This document shows, in pieces, positions 15,993 through 25,087 of a DNA stretch of 64,000 bases. Position 1 is the first letter of the stretch. Each line of letters begins with the position of its first letter. The notes under the pieces are model-generated. The model had not been told where the DNA came from. It did not search any database and saw nothing but the letters and a program-made list of their open reading frames with translations. Source of the DNA: Collinsella sp. (GTDB lineage: Bacteria > Actinomycetota > Coriobacteriia > Coriobacteriales > Coriobacteriaceae). The position numbers and the translations under genes were made by a program. The stretch is taken from contig DXZQ01000011.1 of NCBI GenBank assembly GCA_019419585.1, positions 19,727 to 83,726 on the forward strand, in the 5' to 3' direction.

Positions 15993-17552
15993 ATGGAAAC
16001 GTTGATTCTCGCCCTGCTCGCGACTCCTTTGGTGTTCTCGCTGGTCATGGCGTTTTTGCCCAAGAACACGTCCTATAACGTGTTTGCCGGTCTCAACCTG
16101 GTCTCCGTCGCAGCCGTCCTGGTGCTGTCGATAATGACGGCCGGTGACGTCCTTACGAGCGGCGAAACCGCGAGCGCTCTTGGCCTGTGGTTCCATCTCG
16201 ATTCGCTGGGCGCCATCTTTGTGCTGCTCATCGGCTTTATCGGTTTTCTTACGGGGCTGTTCTCGCTGCCCTATGTAAAGGCCGATATCGAGGAGGGCTC
16301 CATGCCCGCCGAGCGCGCCAAGCAGTATTTTGCGCTGTTTAGCCTGTTTGTGTTCACCATGCTGCTCGCGTGCCTGTCCAACAACATGATCCTCACGTGG
16401 GCCGCCGTGGAGGCAACCACGCTTTCCACCGTGTTCCTCGTGGGTATCTACAAGAACAAGACGGCCCTCGAGGCTTCTTGGAAGTATGCGATGGTCTGCA
16501 CCGCCGGCGTGGCCTTTGGCCTGTTCGGTACGCTGCTGATCTACGCCAACGCCGCCGACGTGATTCCCAACGCCCACGAGGCCGCATTCCTGTCGTGCGT
16601 GCTGCCGTATGCCGACCAGTTCGACCCGACGCTCATGCGCCTCGCCTTTGCGTTTGTCGTGATTGGCTTTGGCACCAAGGCCGGCCTGTTCCCCATGCAC
16701 ACTTGGCTGCCCGATGCCCACTCCCAGGCCCCGAGCCCTGTCTCGGCCCTGCTCTCGGGCGTGCTGCTTAAGTGCGCCATGCTTGTGATCATGCGCTTTT
16801 ACGGCTTTACCATCCAGGCCGTGGGCGCCGAGTATCCGCAACTTTTGCTGCTGATCGTCGGCACGCTGTCCATTTTGGTGGCGGCACTCTCGATGTTTCG
16901 CCAGGACGACCTCAAGCGCCGCTTTGCGTACTCGTCTGTGGAGAACGTGGGCGTTATCGCCCTGTGCCTGGGTATCGGTGGCCCGCTGGGTGTCGCCGCG
17001 GCCCTGCTGCACTGCGTGTTCCACGGCTTTACCAAGACGCTTGCCTTCTGCGTGTCCGGCAACATCCAGCACGCCTTTGGCACGCGTAGCCTGGCCAAGA
17101 TCCAGGGCGTCGTCGAGGTTGCACCCGCAACCGCCGCGCTCGCCATCCTGGCGCTGCTCGGCCTTGCCGCCTTCCCGCCCTTTGGCATGTTTATCTCCGA
17201 GTTCTTGACTTTTGTCGCCGGTGTTACCGCCGGCCCCATGTGGCTGGTCGTCGTGGTCGCCCTCGGTCTTACCGTGGCCATCTCCGCGCTCACCCGTATC
17301 GCGCTCAAGTCGGTATTCGGCCATGCGCCCCAGGGCATGGGCAAGCATGAGGCCCCGGCGCTCATGCTTATCCCCGAAATCGTCCTGGCTGTCATGATCT
17401 TGTGGTTTGGCATCGCCACCCCGCTGCCTCTCGTGCACGGTGTGGAGACCGCGACCGGCATCGTGCTCGAGCAGAGCACAGAGGAACTTCACGCGACGCC
17501 GATGTACCGCGCTGTGTTCGGTACCGAGACCGCTCAGAGCGAGGTGGAGTAA
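15993..17552 (+). CDS. hyfF: Hydrogenase-4 membrane subunit F (antiporter-like)
   Basis: This 519-residue NuoL/M/N-type protein is the third antiporter-like subunit. Signatures are WAAVEATTLSTVFLVGIY with the TM5 glutamate, GTKAGLFPMHTWLPDAHSQAPSPVSALLSGVLLKCAML and RFAYSSVENVGVIALCLG. It should take part in proton or sodium translocation by the membrane arm. The spacing of 3 bases to hyfE and to hyfG indicates tight co-transcription and co-translation. Confidence 0.92.
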   Translation: METLILALLATPLVFSLVMAFLPKNTSYNVFAGLNLVSVAAVLVLSIMTAGDVLTSGETASALGLWFHLDSLGAIFVLLIGFIGFLTGLFSLPYVKADIEEGSMPAERAKQYFALFSLFVFTMLLACLSNNMILTWAAVEATTLSTVFLVGIYKNKTALEASWKYAMVCTAGVAFGLFGTLLIYANAADVIPNAHEAAFLSCVLPYADQFDPTLMRLAFAFVVIGFGTKAGLFPMHTWLPDAHSQAPSPVSALLSGVLLKCAMLVIMRFYGFTIQAVGAEYPQLLLLIVGTLSILVAALSMFRQDDLKRRFAYSSVENVGVIALCLGIGGPLGVAAALLHCVFHGFTKTLAFCVSGNIQHAFGTRSLAKIQGVVEVAPATAALAILALLGLAAFPPFGMFISEFLTFVAGVTAGPMWLVVVVALGLTVAISALTRIALKSVFGHAPQGMGKHEAPALMLIPEIVLAVMILWFGIATPLPLVHGVETATGIVLEQSTEELHATPMYRAVFGTETAQSEVE

Positions 17553-17555
17553 CGA

Positions 17556-19328
17556 ATGATTGAAACTGAGAACAAGGTGTATGCCCGTCGCTGCGAGAGC
17601 CATGTCGAGGCCCTGCGCCGCGCCGTTCCGGGCTGCATCGAGAAGGTCGAGTGGCAGTGCGAGGACCAGCTGACGATCACCGTCAAGCAGGACAAGCTGC
17701 CCGAGGCCGTCCACTACCTGTATTACGAGCGTTACGGCTGGATTCCCGTGATCATCGGCAACGACGAGCGCAGTCTGTGCGGTCGCTACGCCGTGTACTA
17801 CGTCATCTCCATGGAGGGGGAGGACCCCGGCTGGGTGACCGTGCGCACCGAGGTCGATCCCGCCAAGATGACGTTCCCGTCCGTGACGCCGTTCGTCCCC
17901 GCCTGCGTGTGGGGCGAGCGCGAGCTTCGCGACATGTTTGGTCTGATTCCCGAGGGTCTGCCCGATCGTCGCCGCCTGGTGCTGCCCGACGATTGGCCCA
18001 GCGGCCTGTATCCGCTGCGCAAGGACTCCATGGACTACCGTTTCCGTCCCGCTCCCGCGAGCGACATGGAAAACTACGAGTTCTTGGCCGATACCAAGGG
18101 CAAGGAGACCACGCTCGTCCCCATGGGCCCGCTGCACATTACCTCCGACGAGCCCGGCCACTTCCGCCTGTTCGTTGAGGGCGAGACGATCGTCGACGCC
18201 GACTACCGTCTGTTCTACGTGCACCGCGGCATGGAGAAGGTCGCCGAGACGCGCCTGAACTATGACGCCGTGACGTTCCTCGCCGACCGCATCTGCGGCA
18301 TCTGCGGCTGCGCCCACTCGGTGGCCTATGCCGAGGCCGTCGAGCGCGCCCAGGGCATTCATGTTCCGCCGCGCGCCCAATACATCCGCGCCATCATGCT
18401 CGAGGTCGAGCGTCTGCACTCGCATCTGCTCAATATTGGCCTCGCATCGCACTACACGGGCTTCGACTCCGGCTTCCAGCAGTTCTTCCGCGTCCGCGAG
18501 AAGTCCATGGACCTGGCCGAGAAGCTCTCCGGTCACCGCAAGACCTACGGTCTCAATGTGATCGGTGGCGTGCGTCGCGATATCCTGGCCGAGCAGAAGC
18601 TTTCCACGCTCACGACCATCCACCAGCTGCGCTCCGAGGTCACCGAGCTCGTCGACGTCTTGCTCTCCACGCCCAACTTTATTGAGCGTACGAGTGGCAT
18701 CGGCATCTTGGATCGCAAGATCGCACGCGACTTCTCGCCGGTTGGCCCGCTCATGCGTGGCTCGGGTTATGCCCGCGACGTGCGCTTTGACCATCCCTTC
18801 GACGGCTACGCCGATCCGGACATCCAAAAGATGCATGCCGCCACGGCCGACACCTGCGATGCCTTCGGCCGTACCGCCGTCCGCATCCAGGAGGTCTACG
18901 ATTCGATCGACATGATCGAGACCATGCTCGAGAACTGCCCGTCGGGCCCCATCCTCACCACGGATTGGGAGTACACCCCGCACAAGTACGCCATCGGCGC
19001 CACCGAGGCGCCGCGCGGCGAGGACGTACACTGGGCCATGCTCGGCAACAACCAGAAGTGCTACCGCTGGCGCGCCAAGGCAGCTACGTACAGCAACTGG
19101 CCGGTCCTGCGCTACATGTTCCGCGGCAACACCGTGGGCGATGCGGCGCTGATCGTCGGCTCGCTCGACCCGTGCTACTCCTGCACCGACCGCGTGACGG
19201 TGACCGACGTCGCCGCCAAGCGCGACCATGTGCTCGACAAGGAGCAGTTCGAGAACGTCTGGCGCGACAAGTCGCCGCTTGCGGGCGAGGGCACCATGGC
19301 CGCTCCGCTCGATGAGGAGGCGCTCTAA
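17556..19328 (+). CDS. hyfG: Group 4 [NiFe]-hydrogenase large subunit (HyfG/HycE), NuoC-NuoD fusion
   Basis: This is the catalytic hydrogenase subunit, 590 residues. The first ~180 residues are a NuoC-like domain (CVWGERELRDMFGL). The rest is the large-subunit domain. Nickel ligands are visible in RICGICGCAHS (Cys247 and Cys250) and DPCYSCTDR (Cys540 and Cys543). The protein runs about 47 residues beyond the last motif, a tail that the HycI protease is expected to remove after nickel insertion. It produces H2 from protons with electrons from FdhF. Ni-maturation hyp genes are not in the window. Confidence 0.96.
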   Translation: MIETENKVYARRCESHVEALRRAVPGCIEKVEWQCEDQLTITVKQDKLPEAVHYLYYERYGWIPVIIGNDERSLCGRYAVYYVISMEGEDPGWVTVRTEVDPAKMTFPSVTPFVPACVWGERELRDMFGLIPEGLPDRRRLVLPDDWPSGLYPLRKDSMDYRFRPAPASDMENYEFLADTKGKETTLVPMGPLHITSDEPGHFRLFVEGETIVDADYRLFYVHRGMEKVAETRLNYDAVTFLADRICGICGCAHSVAYAEAVERAQGIHVPPRAQYIRAIMLEVERLHSHLLNIGLASHYTGFDSGFQQFFRVREKSMDLAEKLSGHRKTYGLNVIGGVRRDILAEQKLSTLTTIHQLRSEVTELVDVLLSTPNFIERTSGIGILDRKIARDFSPVGPLMRGSGYARDVRFDHPFDGYADPDIQKMHAATADTCDAFGRTAVRIQEVYDSIDMIETMLENCPSGPILTTDWEYTPHKYAIGATEAPRGEDVHWAMLGNNQKCYRWRAKAATYSNWPVLRYMFRGNTVGDAALIVGSLDPCYSCTDRVTVTDVAAKRDHVLDKEQFENVWRDKSPLAGEGTMAAPLDEEAL

Positions 19329-19329
19329 T

Positions 19330-20046
19330 ATGCTGAAGCTTTGGAAGGTCAACGCCAAGGCCGGCGACGCGACGGTCAAGTACCCGTTTGCGCCGTTCCC
19401 CACCAACAAGGACATGCGCGGCAAGCCCGAGCACAACGCGGAGCTCTGCATCGCCTGCGGTGCCTGCGGCGTGGCGTGCCCGGCCGATGCCATTCGCATG
19501 GACACCGACCTTGCGGCCGATACCATCACCTGGTCGATCGACTACGGTCGCTGCATCTTCTGCGGCCGCTGCGAGGAAGCCTGCCCCATGGAGGCCATCA
19601 AGCTCACCGAGGAGTTTGAGCTGGCCGTCATGAGCAAGGATGACCTCACCAGCAAGAGCGTCTATACGCTCGAGCACTGCTCGCGCTGCGGCAAGCCGTT
19701 TGCCCCGCATAAGGAGATCGACTACGCCAAGCGCCTGCTGCAAAAGACCGGCGGCATGGAGGCCATCCAGGCCTCCCGTACTGTCGGTATGTGCCAGGAG
19801 TGTAAGCGCGAGCTCGACGCCCTGCGCGCCGCCTCGGCCGTAAAGACCGGCAACGCGCGCGGCATGGCTGCCAACGAGACGCTTGCGTCCGGCGAGCCCC
19901 AGGGCCCCGGCATGGAGTATCTGGGCGGCCACGGCGTGAACCCCGAGTATGTCGACCGCGAGCTCAACCCCGATGCGCCCGAGATTCCCGCCGGTCCTGC
20001 GCCGGTCGAGGGCATCATCATGGATTTTGATACGAAGGAGGAGTAA
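19330..20046 (+). CDS. hyfH: Hydrogenase-4 iron-sulfur subunit H (HyfH/HycF, NuoI-like)
   Basis: This 238-residue protein carries two [4Fe-4S] binding motifs, CIACGACGVACPA and CIFCGRCEEACPM, near residues 39-85, typical of NuoI-like proteins. Two further CxxC pairs occur later (CSRCGKPF and CQEC), which could bind a metal. A long, partly disordered acidic tail follows. It would pass electrons from HyfA to the small subunit HyfI. It begins two bases after the hyfG stop. Confidence 0.92.
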   Translation: MLKLWKVNAKAGDATVKYPFAPFPTNKDMRGKPEHNAELCIACGACGVACPADAIRMDTDLAADTITWSIDYGRCIFCGRCEEACPMEAIKLTEEFELAVMSKDDLTSKSVYTLEHCSRCGKPFAPHKEIDYAKRLLQKTGGMEAIQASRTVGMCQECKRELDALRAASAVKTGNARGMAANETLASGEPQGPGMEYLGGHGVNPEYVDRELNPDAPEIPAGPAPVEGIIMDFDTKEE

Positions 20047-20048
20047 CC

Positions 20049-20831
20049 ATGGCCGAACCCACGCTTTTACCCGAGCGGCTTCAGTACCGCCCGACCAAGA
20101 TCGAGCTCGACGAGAGCATCGAGAAGGCCAAGGCGACCCTTCTTAAGAAGATCAAGCGCTCGGTGTACGTCTACCGTGTTGACTGCGGCGGCTGCAACGG
20201 CTGCGAGATCGAGATCTTCGGTTCCATCACGCCCGTCTTTGACGTCGAGCGCTTTGGTATCAAGGTCGTGCCCTCGCCCCGTCACGCCGATGTGCTGCTG
20301 TACACCGGCGCCGTGACGCGCGCCATGCGCATGCCGGCGCTGCGCGCCTTTGAGGCCGCACCCGATCCCAAGATCGTGGTGTCCTATGGCGCGTGCGGCT
20401 GCACCGGCGGCATCTTCTACGACAACTACTGCGTCTGGGGCGGCACGGACAAGATTCTGCCGGTCGATGTCTACATCCCCGGCTGCCCGCCCAGCCCCGC
20501 GCAGACCGTCTACGGCTTTGCCATGGCACTTGGCCTGCTGGACCAAAAGCTCCATGCCGAGACCACGGTGGAGGCTACCGGCGAGCAGGCCGATATCCTG
20601 CACCCCGGCGTGCCGTACAAGCTGCGTGTTGCCATTGAGCGCGAGGCTCGCGCCATGAGCGGCTACCGTTACGGCCGCGACCTGGCTAACGAGTTTATGG
20701 ATACGCTCGAGGGCGCGCCCAAGGGCGATATCCGCGGTGCCATGGCGCTGCTCATCGACAAGCAGGACGATCCGCGCCGCGTCGAGGTGTACTCGGCGCT
20801 GCAGGATCTGGTGCTGGCCGGAGGTCGCTAG
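20049..20831 (+). CDS. hyfI: [NiFe]-hydrogenase small subunit (HyfI/HycG, NuoB-like)
   Basis: This 260-residue protein has the proximal-cluster motif CGGCNGCEIEIFGS, then SYGACGCTGG and VYIPGCPPSPAQ, the NuoB-family set of cysteines for one [4Fe-4S] cluster beside the NiFe site. Unlike periplasmic small subunits it has no Tat signal peptide, consistent with a complex on the cytoplasmic side. The N-terminal 45 residues are a charged helix. It lies between hyfH and the hycH-like gene with almost no spacer. Confidence 0.95.
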   Translation: MAEPTLLPERLQYRPTKIELDESIEKAKATLLKKIKRSVYVYRVDCGGCNGCEIEIFGSITPVFDVERFGIKVVPSPRHADVLLYTGAVTRAMRMPALRAFEAAPDPKIVVSYGACGCTGGIFYDNYCVWGGTDKILPVDVYIPGCPPSPAQTVYGFAMALGLLDQKLHAETTVEATGEQADILHPGVPYKLRVAIEREARAMSGYRYGRDLANEFMDTLEGAPKGDIRGAMALLIDKQDDPRRVEVYSALQDLVLAGGR

Positions 20832-21413
20832 ATGGAGCTCACGGACCGCTCTGGTTACTTTGCGGGTCCCGGCATGCTCGGCGGCTCCTTTGGCGATGCC
20901 TCGCGCGCAAGCGACGAGGCTGCCGAGGGCATCGCCGACCCCTGTCTGGGCCATGCTCCCGATCAGGTGGTCTTTTACGAGCTCACGCGTAAGTTTGTGG
21001 AGACCGAGGAAGACGTTCCCCAGGAGGCCTGCGACGTGCTGTACTACACGCTCGCCGTGGGCCACCACACCGGCGTGCTCGACTGCTTTGAGCCGCGCCT
21101 GTCGGTGCCGGTGAACGTCTTCTATTCGCTCGTCGCCGCGCTGCCGGAGGGGGAGGCCAAAACCAAGTTTGAGGCCATCCGCTCCTTTGGCGAGTGCCAG
21201 CTCGACAAGGCGGCGGTGCCGTCGCTGCTCGAGGCCTGCGATGCACTGCTCGACGAGCGCGGTTTTCGCGGGTCGGCCAAGGCCGACATCTCGGTGTTCG
21301 ACGACGACTTTGGCCTGCATGCCCAGCAGGTCGCGTTCTTAATGAAGTTTCGCGATCTGGTGGAGCGCGTGCGCGATGTGTCGGGCGTGTATCTGACGGG
21401 GAGGTTGCAGTAA
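20832..21413 (+). CDS. hycH: Formate hydrogenlyase assembly protein (HycH/HyfJ family)
   Basis: This 193-residue soluble protein resembles HycH: VVFYELTRKFVETEEDVPQEACDVLYYTLAVGHHTGVLDCF lines up with the most conserved part of that family. HycH is needed to assemble the large subunit and is not part of the final enzyme; its chemistry is unknown. It starts directly after the hyfI stop, and its own stop overlaps the hycI start (TAATG). Confidence 0.88.
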   Translation: MELTDRSGYFAGPGMLGGSFGDASRASDEAAEGIADPCLGHAPDQVVFYELTRKFVETEEDVPQEACDVLYYTLAVGHHTGVLDCFEPRLSVPVNVFYSLVAALPEGEAKTKFEAIRSFGECQLDKAAVPSLLEACDALLDERGFRGSAKADISVFDDDFGLHAQQVAFLMKFRDLVERVRDVSGVYLTGRLQ

Positions 21414-21916
21414 TGGGTCGCGTTGTGGATGGACGTGTGAACGGCGCCCCGTTTGCGGGCATTGTGCTCACGGCGGGAAGCGTGCTGCGTGCCGACGATG
21501 CCGCCGGCCCTGTGCTCTCCAAAAAGATGGAGGACGCGCCGCTTGCCGGCTGGTACACCATCGATGGCGGTCAGACACCCGAGGACGACATCATCGAGGT
21601 CAAGCGCGAGCGTCCGCCGCGTCTGGTCTTGGTCGATGCTGCCGACATGGCGCTGCCCGTCGGGTCCATCCGTTTGCTCGACAAACGTGACGTGGCCCGC
21701 AAGTCGATGTTCACCACGCATTCGCTTCCTTTGTCGATTCTGATCGAGGAAATCGAGCAATCGTGCGATGATATCGTCTTCGTCGGGATTCAGCCGGGCG
21801 ACACGGTGTTCTACAACCCCATGTCCCCGGAAGTCTTTGACGCCGTCGACGCCGTGTACGACGCCGTGGCCGCCAACGACTTTTCCCACTTTGTCCGCTT
21901 GGGGCAAGAGCAATAG
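21413..21916 (+). CDS. hycI: Hydrogenase maturation endopeptidase (HycI family)
   Basis: This 167-residue member of the HybD/HycI protease family cuts the C-terminal tail of the [NiFe] large subunit after nickel is in place. The nickel-sensing acidic residues are seen in RADDAAGP and VLVDAADM, and the histidine in TTHSLPLS. The usual N-terminal motif GNxLxxDD is altered to TAGSVLRADD, so the strand is slightly divergent. It overlaps the hycH stop by one base. Its substrate is almost certainly HyfG from the same operon. Confidence 0.9.
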   Translation: MGRVVDGRVNGAPFAGIVLTAGSVLRADDAAGPVLSKKMEDAPLAGWYTIDGGQTPEDDIIEVKRERPPRLVLVDAADMALPVGSIRLLDKRDVARKSMFTTHSLPLSILIEEIEQSCDDIVFVGIQPGDTVFYNPMSPEVFDAVDAVYDAVAANDFSHFVRLGQEQ

Positions 21917-21955
21917 GAGCGCTTGTCTCTGCTGATTAGGAAAGAAGTGATTGAC

Positions 21956-22795
21956 ATGGCAGATTCCAAGGTGGAGTACCCCGCTCCCGATTGCCTGGCG
22001 CCCGCTGCGATCGAGGCCAAGACCGAGGCCGCCGGCGTGACCAAGGCCAACCTGCCGGTCGCAAAGGCCTTTCTGTTGGCAATGTTCGCCGGCGCGTTCA
22101 TCGCCTTCGGCGGTCTGTTCTTTACGGTGTTCTTGAGCGACAACACGCTGGGCTGGGGTGCCCAGCGCGTCGTGGGCGGTCTGTGCTTTTGCCTGGGCCT
22201 GGTGCTGGTGCTGGTGTGCGGCGCCGAGCTGTTCACCGGCAATTCTCTTATGGTCTGCGCGCTCAAGAGCAAAAAGATCACCCTGGCTCAGATGCTCAAG
22301 GCCTGGGTCGTCGTGTGGGTCGGCAATTTTGTCGGCGCTCTGTTCATCGTCTTTTTGGTGTACATGGCCGGCATTTACAAGCTCAACGGCGAGGCGGTCG
22401 CCAATTCCATGGTGAGCGTCGCCGCCGGCAAGGTGACGATCGACTGGGTGACGATCTTCTTCCGTGGCATCCTGTGCAACATCTTTGTGTGCCTGGCCGT
22501 GTGGATTGGTACCGCCGGCAAGACCGTGGTCGATAAGGTTGTGGGCATTCTGCTGCCGATCGCTGCCTTTGTGGCCTGCGGTTTTGAGCACTGCGTTGCC
22601 AATATGTACTTTTTGCCCATGGGTGCCGTGATGCACGCGTGCGGCTATGGCGCCGACGTCGCCGGCGCCGATGCGCTCAACGTCGCGGGCATTGCGTTTA
22701 ACCTGTCCGCCGCCACGCTGGGTAACATTGTGGGCGGCGCGGTTCTGATCGCGCTCGGCTACTGGTTTATCTACGCCAAGAAGTCCGAGGCATAA
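21956..22795 (+). CDS. focA: Formate/nitrite transporter family channel (FocA-like)
   Basis: This 279-residue membrane protein has six hydrophobic helices and the FNT signatures AGAFIAFGGLFFTVF, GAELFTGNS, WVGNFVGAL, NIFVCLAVW and CGFEHCVANMY, where the histidine is the proton relay of FocA pentamers. It would import or release formate for the adjacent formate hydrogenlyase. ATG 21956 follows AGGAAAGAAG, 39 bases after hycI. A strong terminator ends the operon at 22854. Nitrite or hydrosulfide transport is possible in the family, but the context favours formate. Confidence 0.92.
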   Translation: MADSKVEYPAPDCLAPAAIEAKTEAAGVTKANLPVAKAFLLAMFAGAFIAFGGLFFTVFLSDNTLGWGAQRVVGGLCFCLGLVLVLVCGAELFTGNSLMVCALKSKKITLAQMLKAWVVVWVGNFVGALFIVFLVYMAGIYKLNGEAVANSMVSVAAGKVTIDWVTIFFRGILCNIFVCLAVWIGTAGKTVVDKVVGILLPIAAFVACGFEHCVANMYFLPMGAVMHACGYGADVAGADALNVAGIAFNLSAATLGNIVGGAVLIALGYWFIYAKKSEA

Positions 22796-22817
22796 GGTAC
22801 CGTCTGTTTGACGTTGG

Positions 22818-22854
22818 GCCTCCCGCGGGGCGTTGCCGTGCGGGAGGCTTTTTT
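22818..22854 (+). terminator. Rho-independent terminator of the hyf-focA operon
   Basis: A perfect 9-bp stem, GCCTCCCGC (22818-22826) with GCGGGAGGC (22840-22848), is followed by six T residues. Confidence 0.93.
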
Positions 22855-22917
22855 GGCCTGGGGCCCGGTGCCGGGCTGTTGGCCTGTTGTGTTTGGCTGA
22901 TGAAAGGGGTAAACGAG

Positions 22918-25035
22918 ATGGCATCTGCTGTGGAGCGTGACGGTCGCGCCGTGGTGACCACATGCGGGGGATGCTATGCCGATTGCGCCTTTGCGGCACG
23001 CGTTGAGGACGGCTGCGTGTTGGCCGAGTTGCCGGTGCCGGGGCACCCGTGCGCTGCGCGTGCCCTGTGCGCCCGCGGACGGCATCGCCTGGCAATGCCG
23101 TTTGACGAGCGCGACCGCATTGTGCACCCCATGCGTCGGCGAGCTGATGGCTCGGGGTTCGATGCGATTTCGTGGGACGAGGCGTTCGCGCAGATTGCGG
23201 CGCGCCTTGGGGGGATTATTGACGAGTGTGGTCCGCGTGCGCTGGGCATGACGCTCGGCGTGCCCTCGTTCGACCGCTACTGGGCCTATCGCTTTATGCA
23301 TGCGCTGGGCTCGCCCAATGTGTACGGTGCCGACGGTGCCTGCGAGGTAAGCCGACTTACCGGTTGGGAGCATACCCTGGGCTACAGCCCCACCTCCGAC
23401 TTGGCGCATACCGATTGCATCATGTATTTGGGGCGTTCTATCGTCGATTCGTCGACGATGGGGGCCGTTGATGCGCTCAACGATGCACGCCGGCGCGGGG
23501 CGAAGATCATCGTGGTTGACCCCCGGCGCAGCGGCTCGGCCGCGCTTGCCGACCGCTGGCTGCGCGTGCGCCCGGGCTGCGACCTGGCCTTGCTGCTGGG
23601 CATTGCGCATGTCTTGATTGCCGAGGACTTGTACGACCACGAGTTTGTTGCCCGCTATACCACGGGCTTTGACGAACTGGCGCAGGCGGCCCGTGCCTGG
23701 ACGCCCGAGTGGGCTGAGTCGATGTGCGACGTGCCAGCCGCAGAGATTGTCGCCACGGCGCGCGATCTCGCTGCCGCCACGCCTGCCGCTGTGGTGGATG
23801 CGGGCTTTCATGGTGGCATCGGTATCGCGTATGCCAATAGCACCCAGACCGCGCGCGCTATCTGCTTGGTCGATGTGCTGCTGGGCTGTATCGGGCATGC
23901 GGGCGGCGCGCTCAATCCGCCCACGCCGCTTGTGTTGGGCGACCTCGATCCCACGCGCTTTGCGACGCCGCCGGTGCCGCGTGGGCCCAAGCTGGGGTCC
24001 GAGCGCTATCCACTGGTCGATCCGGTGCGCGGCCTGTGCACGACCATCGGTCAGTCGATACTGGCCGGCGATTTGCGTGTGCTCATCGTCTATGCCAGTA
24101 ATCCCGGTGCGGGCTATGGCAACGCCGGGGCGTGGCTATCGATTCTGGAACAACTTGACCTGCTCGTGACGATTGATATTCGCTGGTCCGAGACGGCGCG
24201 TGCTTCTGACTTCGTGCTGCCCGACGTGACGTATCTGGAGGCCGACCGCGGCGTGGGTACGGTCGTGGGCCGCAACGACGCGCGCCTGTTCTACCGCAAT
24301 GCCGTGTTGCCCGTGCAGCATGACGACACGCGTCCCGGTCGGGAGATTTTTACCGGTCTGGCGCAGGCGTGTGGCGTGGGCGAGTACTTCCAGTTTACGT
24401 CTGACGATCTGGCGGCTGCCCAGGTGGCGCCTTTTGGGATCAATCTGGACGAGCTCAAGGAGCGCGGCTGGGCCGACACGGGCGTTGCGTTGCCGTCGCG
24501 TACGGGCGAGCCGGCGATTCCCCTGGATGGCGGCAAAATTGCGCTGGCAAGCGATGTATGGGAACGAGCCGGTCTGGGTCGCGTACCCAACTGGATCGCT
24601 CCCATGGTGGAGCCTGGCCCGGGGATGTTTCGCCTCATTAGCGGCAACCGTCCCTTTGAGTCGCATACCTCGCGAAGGCTTGCAGCCCAAGGTGCCGCTG
24701 AGGCTGGGTCGGACCTGGATGCCGTGCAGATGAATGCCGATACTGCTGCGCACATGGGCATCGCCGACGGCGAGATCGTCGAACTCGTGAGCGATATGGG
24801 TCGCGACCGCGCGCGTGTGGAGACGACGCCGTATCTGCATCCGGCGTGCATCTTCACCTCGGCCGCCCCCGGTGGGCGTTCGTTTGACGCCGATGCCGGT
24901 GGCGCTCAAGGCTTGGGCGTGGGCCCGCTCGACCATACGCCGTTGCGTTGGGACCCGTTGACGGGTGCCGCGCTCACCCAGGAAAACGCCGTTCGCGTGG
25001 AAAAGATCGTCGTGTGCGGGGATAATGACGAGTAA
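22918..25035 (+). CDS. Molybdopterin oxidoreductase, formate dehydrogenase/thiosulfate-polysulfide reductase family, orphan catalytic subunit
   Basis: This 705-residue DMSO-reductase-superfamily protein has an N-terminal [4Fe-4S] motif CGGCYADCAF...ALCARG. It also has bis-MGD binding regions (ISWDEAFAQIAARLGGI, IIVVDPRRSG, VYASNPGAGYGNAG) and a C-terminal dinucleotide-binding domain. At the metal-ligand position it reads DGACEVSR, so the ligand is probably cysteine and not Sec. There is no Tat signal and no neighbouring iron-sulfur or membrane partner, which points to a cytoplasmic enzyme with a diffusible electron partner. It lies between the hyf-focA terminator and selA. The substrate cannot be named; thiosulfate/polysulfide-reductase-like and acetylene-hydratase-like enzymes share this build. 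Confidence 0.8.
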   Translation: MASAVERDGRAVVTTCGGCYADCAFAARVEDGCVLAELPVPGHPCAARALCARGRHRLAMPFDERDRIVHPMRRRADGSGFDAISWDEAFAQIAARLGGIIDECGPRALGMTLGVPSFDRYWAYRFMHALGSPNVYGADGACEVSRLTGWEHTLGYSPTSDLAHTDCIMYLGRSIVDSSTMGAVDALNDARRRGAKIIVVDPRRSGSAALADRWLRVRPGCDLALLLGIAHVLIAEDLYDHEFVARYTTGFDELAQAARAWTPEWAESMCDVPAAEIVATARDLAAATPAAVVDAGFHGGIGIAYANSTQTARAICLVDVLLGCIGHAGGALNPPTPLVLGDLDPTRFATPPVPRGPKLGSERYPLVDPVRGLCTTIGQSILAGDLRVLIVYASNPGAGYGNAGAWLSILEQLDLLVTIDIRWSETARASDFVLPDVTYLEADRGVGTVVGRNDARLFYRNAVLPVQHDDTRPGREIFTGLAQACGVGEYFQFTSDDLAAAQVAPFGINLDELKERGWADTGVALPSRTGEPAIPLDGGKIALASDVWERAGLGRVPNWIAPMVEPGPGMFRLISGNRPFESHTSRRLAAQGAAEAGSDLDAVQMNADTAAHMGIADGEIVELVSDMGRDRARVETTPYLHPACIFTSAAPGGRSFDADAGGAQGLGVGPLDHTPLRWDPLTGAALTQENAVRVEKIVVCGDNDE

Positions 25036-25087
25036 TTGACTCAGCTGATGTATTCGACTGATCCACGTTTCTTTTGAAAGGCCGCAC

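Noticed and set aside
15402..19529. 1375-codon open frame on the minus strand antisense to hyfE-hyfH
   Set aside because: It lies opposite well-conserved genes, is rich in His, Gly and Arg as GC-rich shadow frames are, and has no domain or ribosome site.
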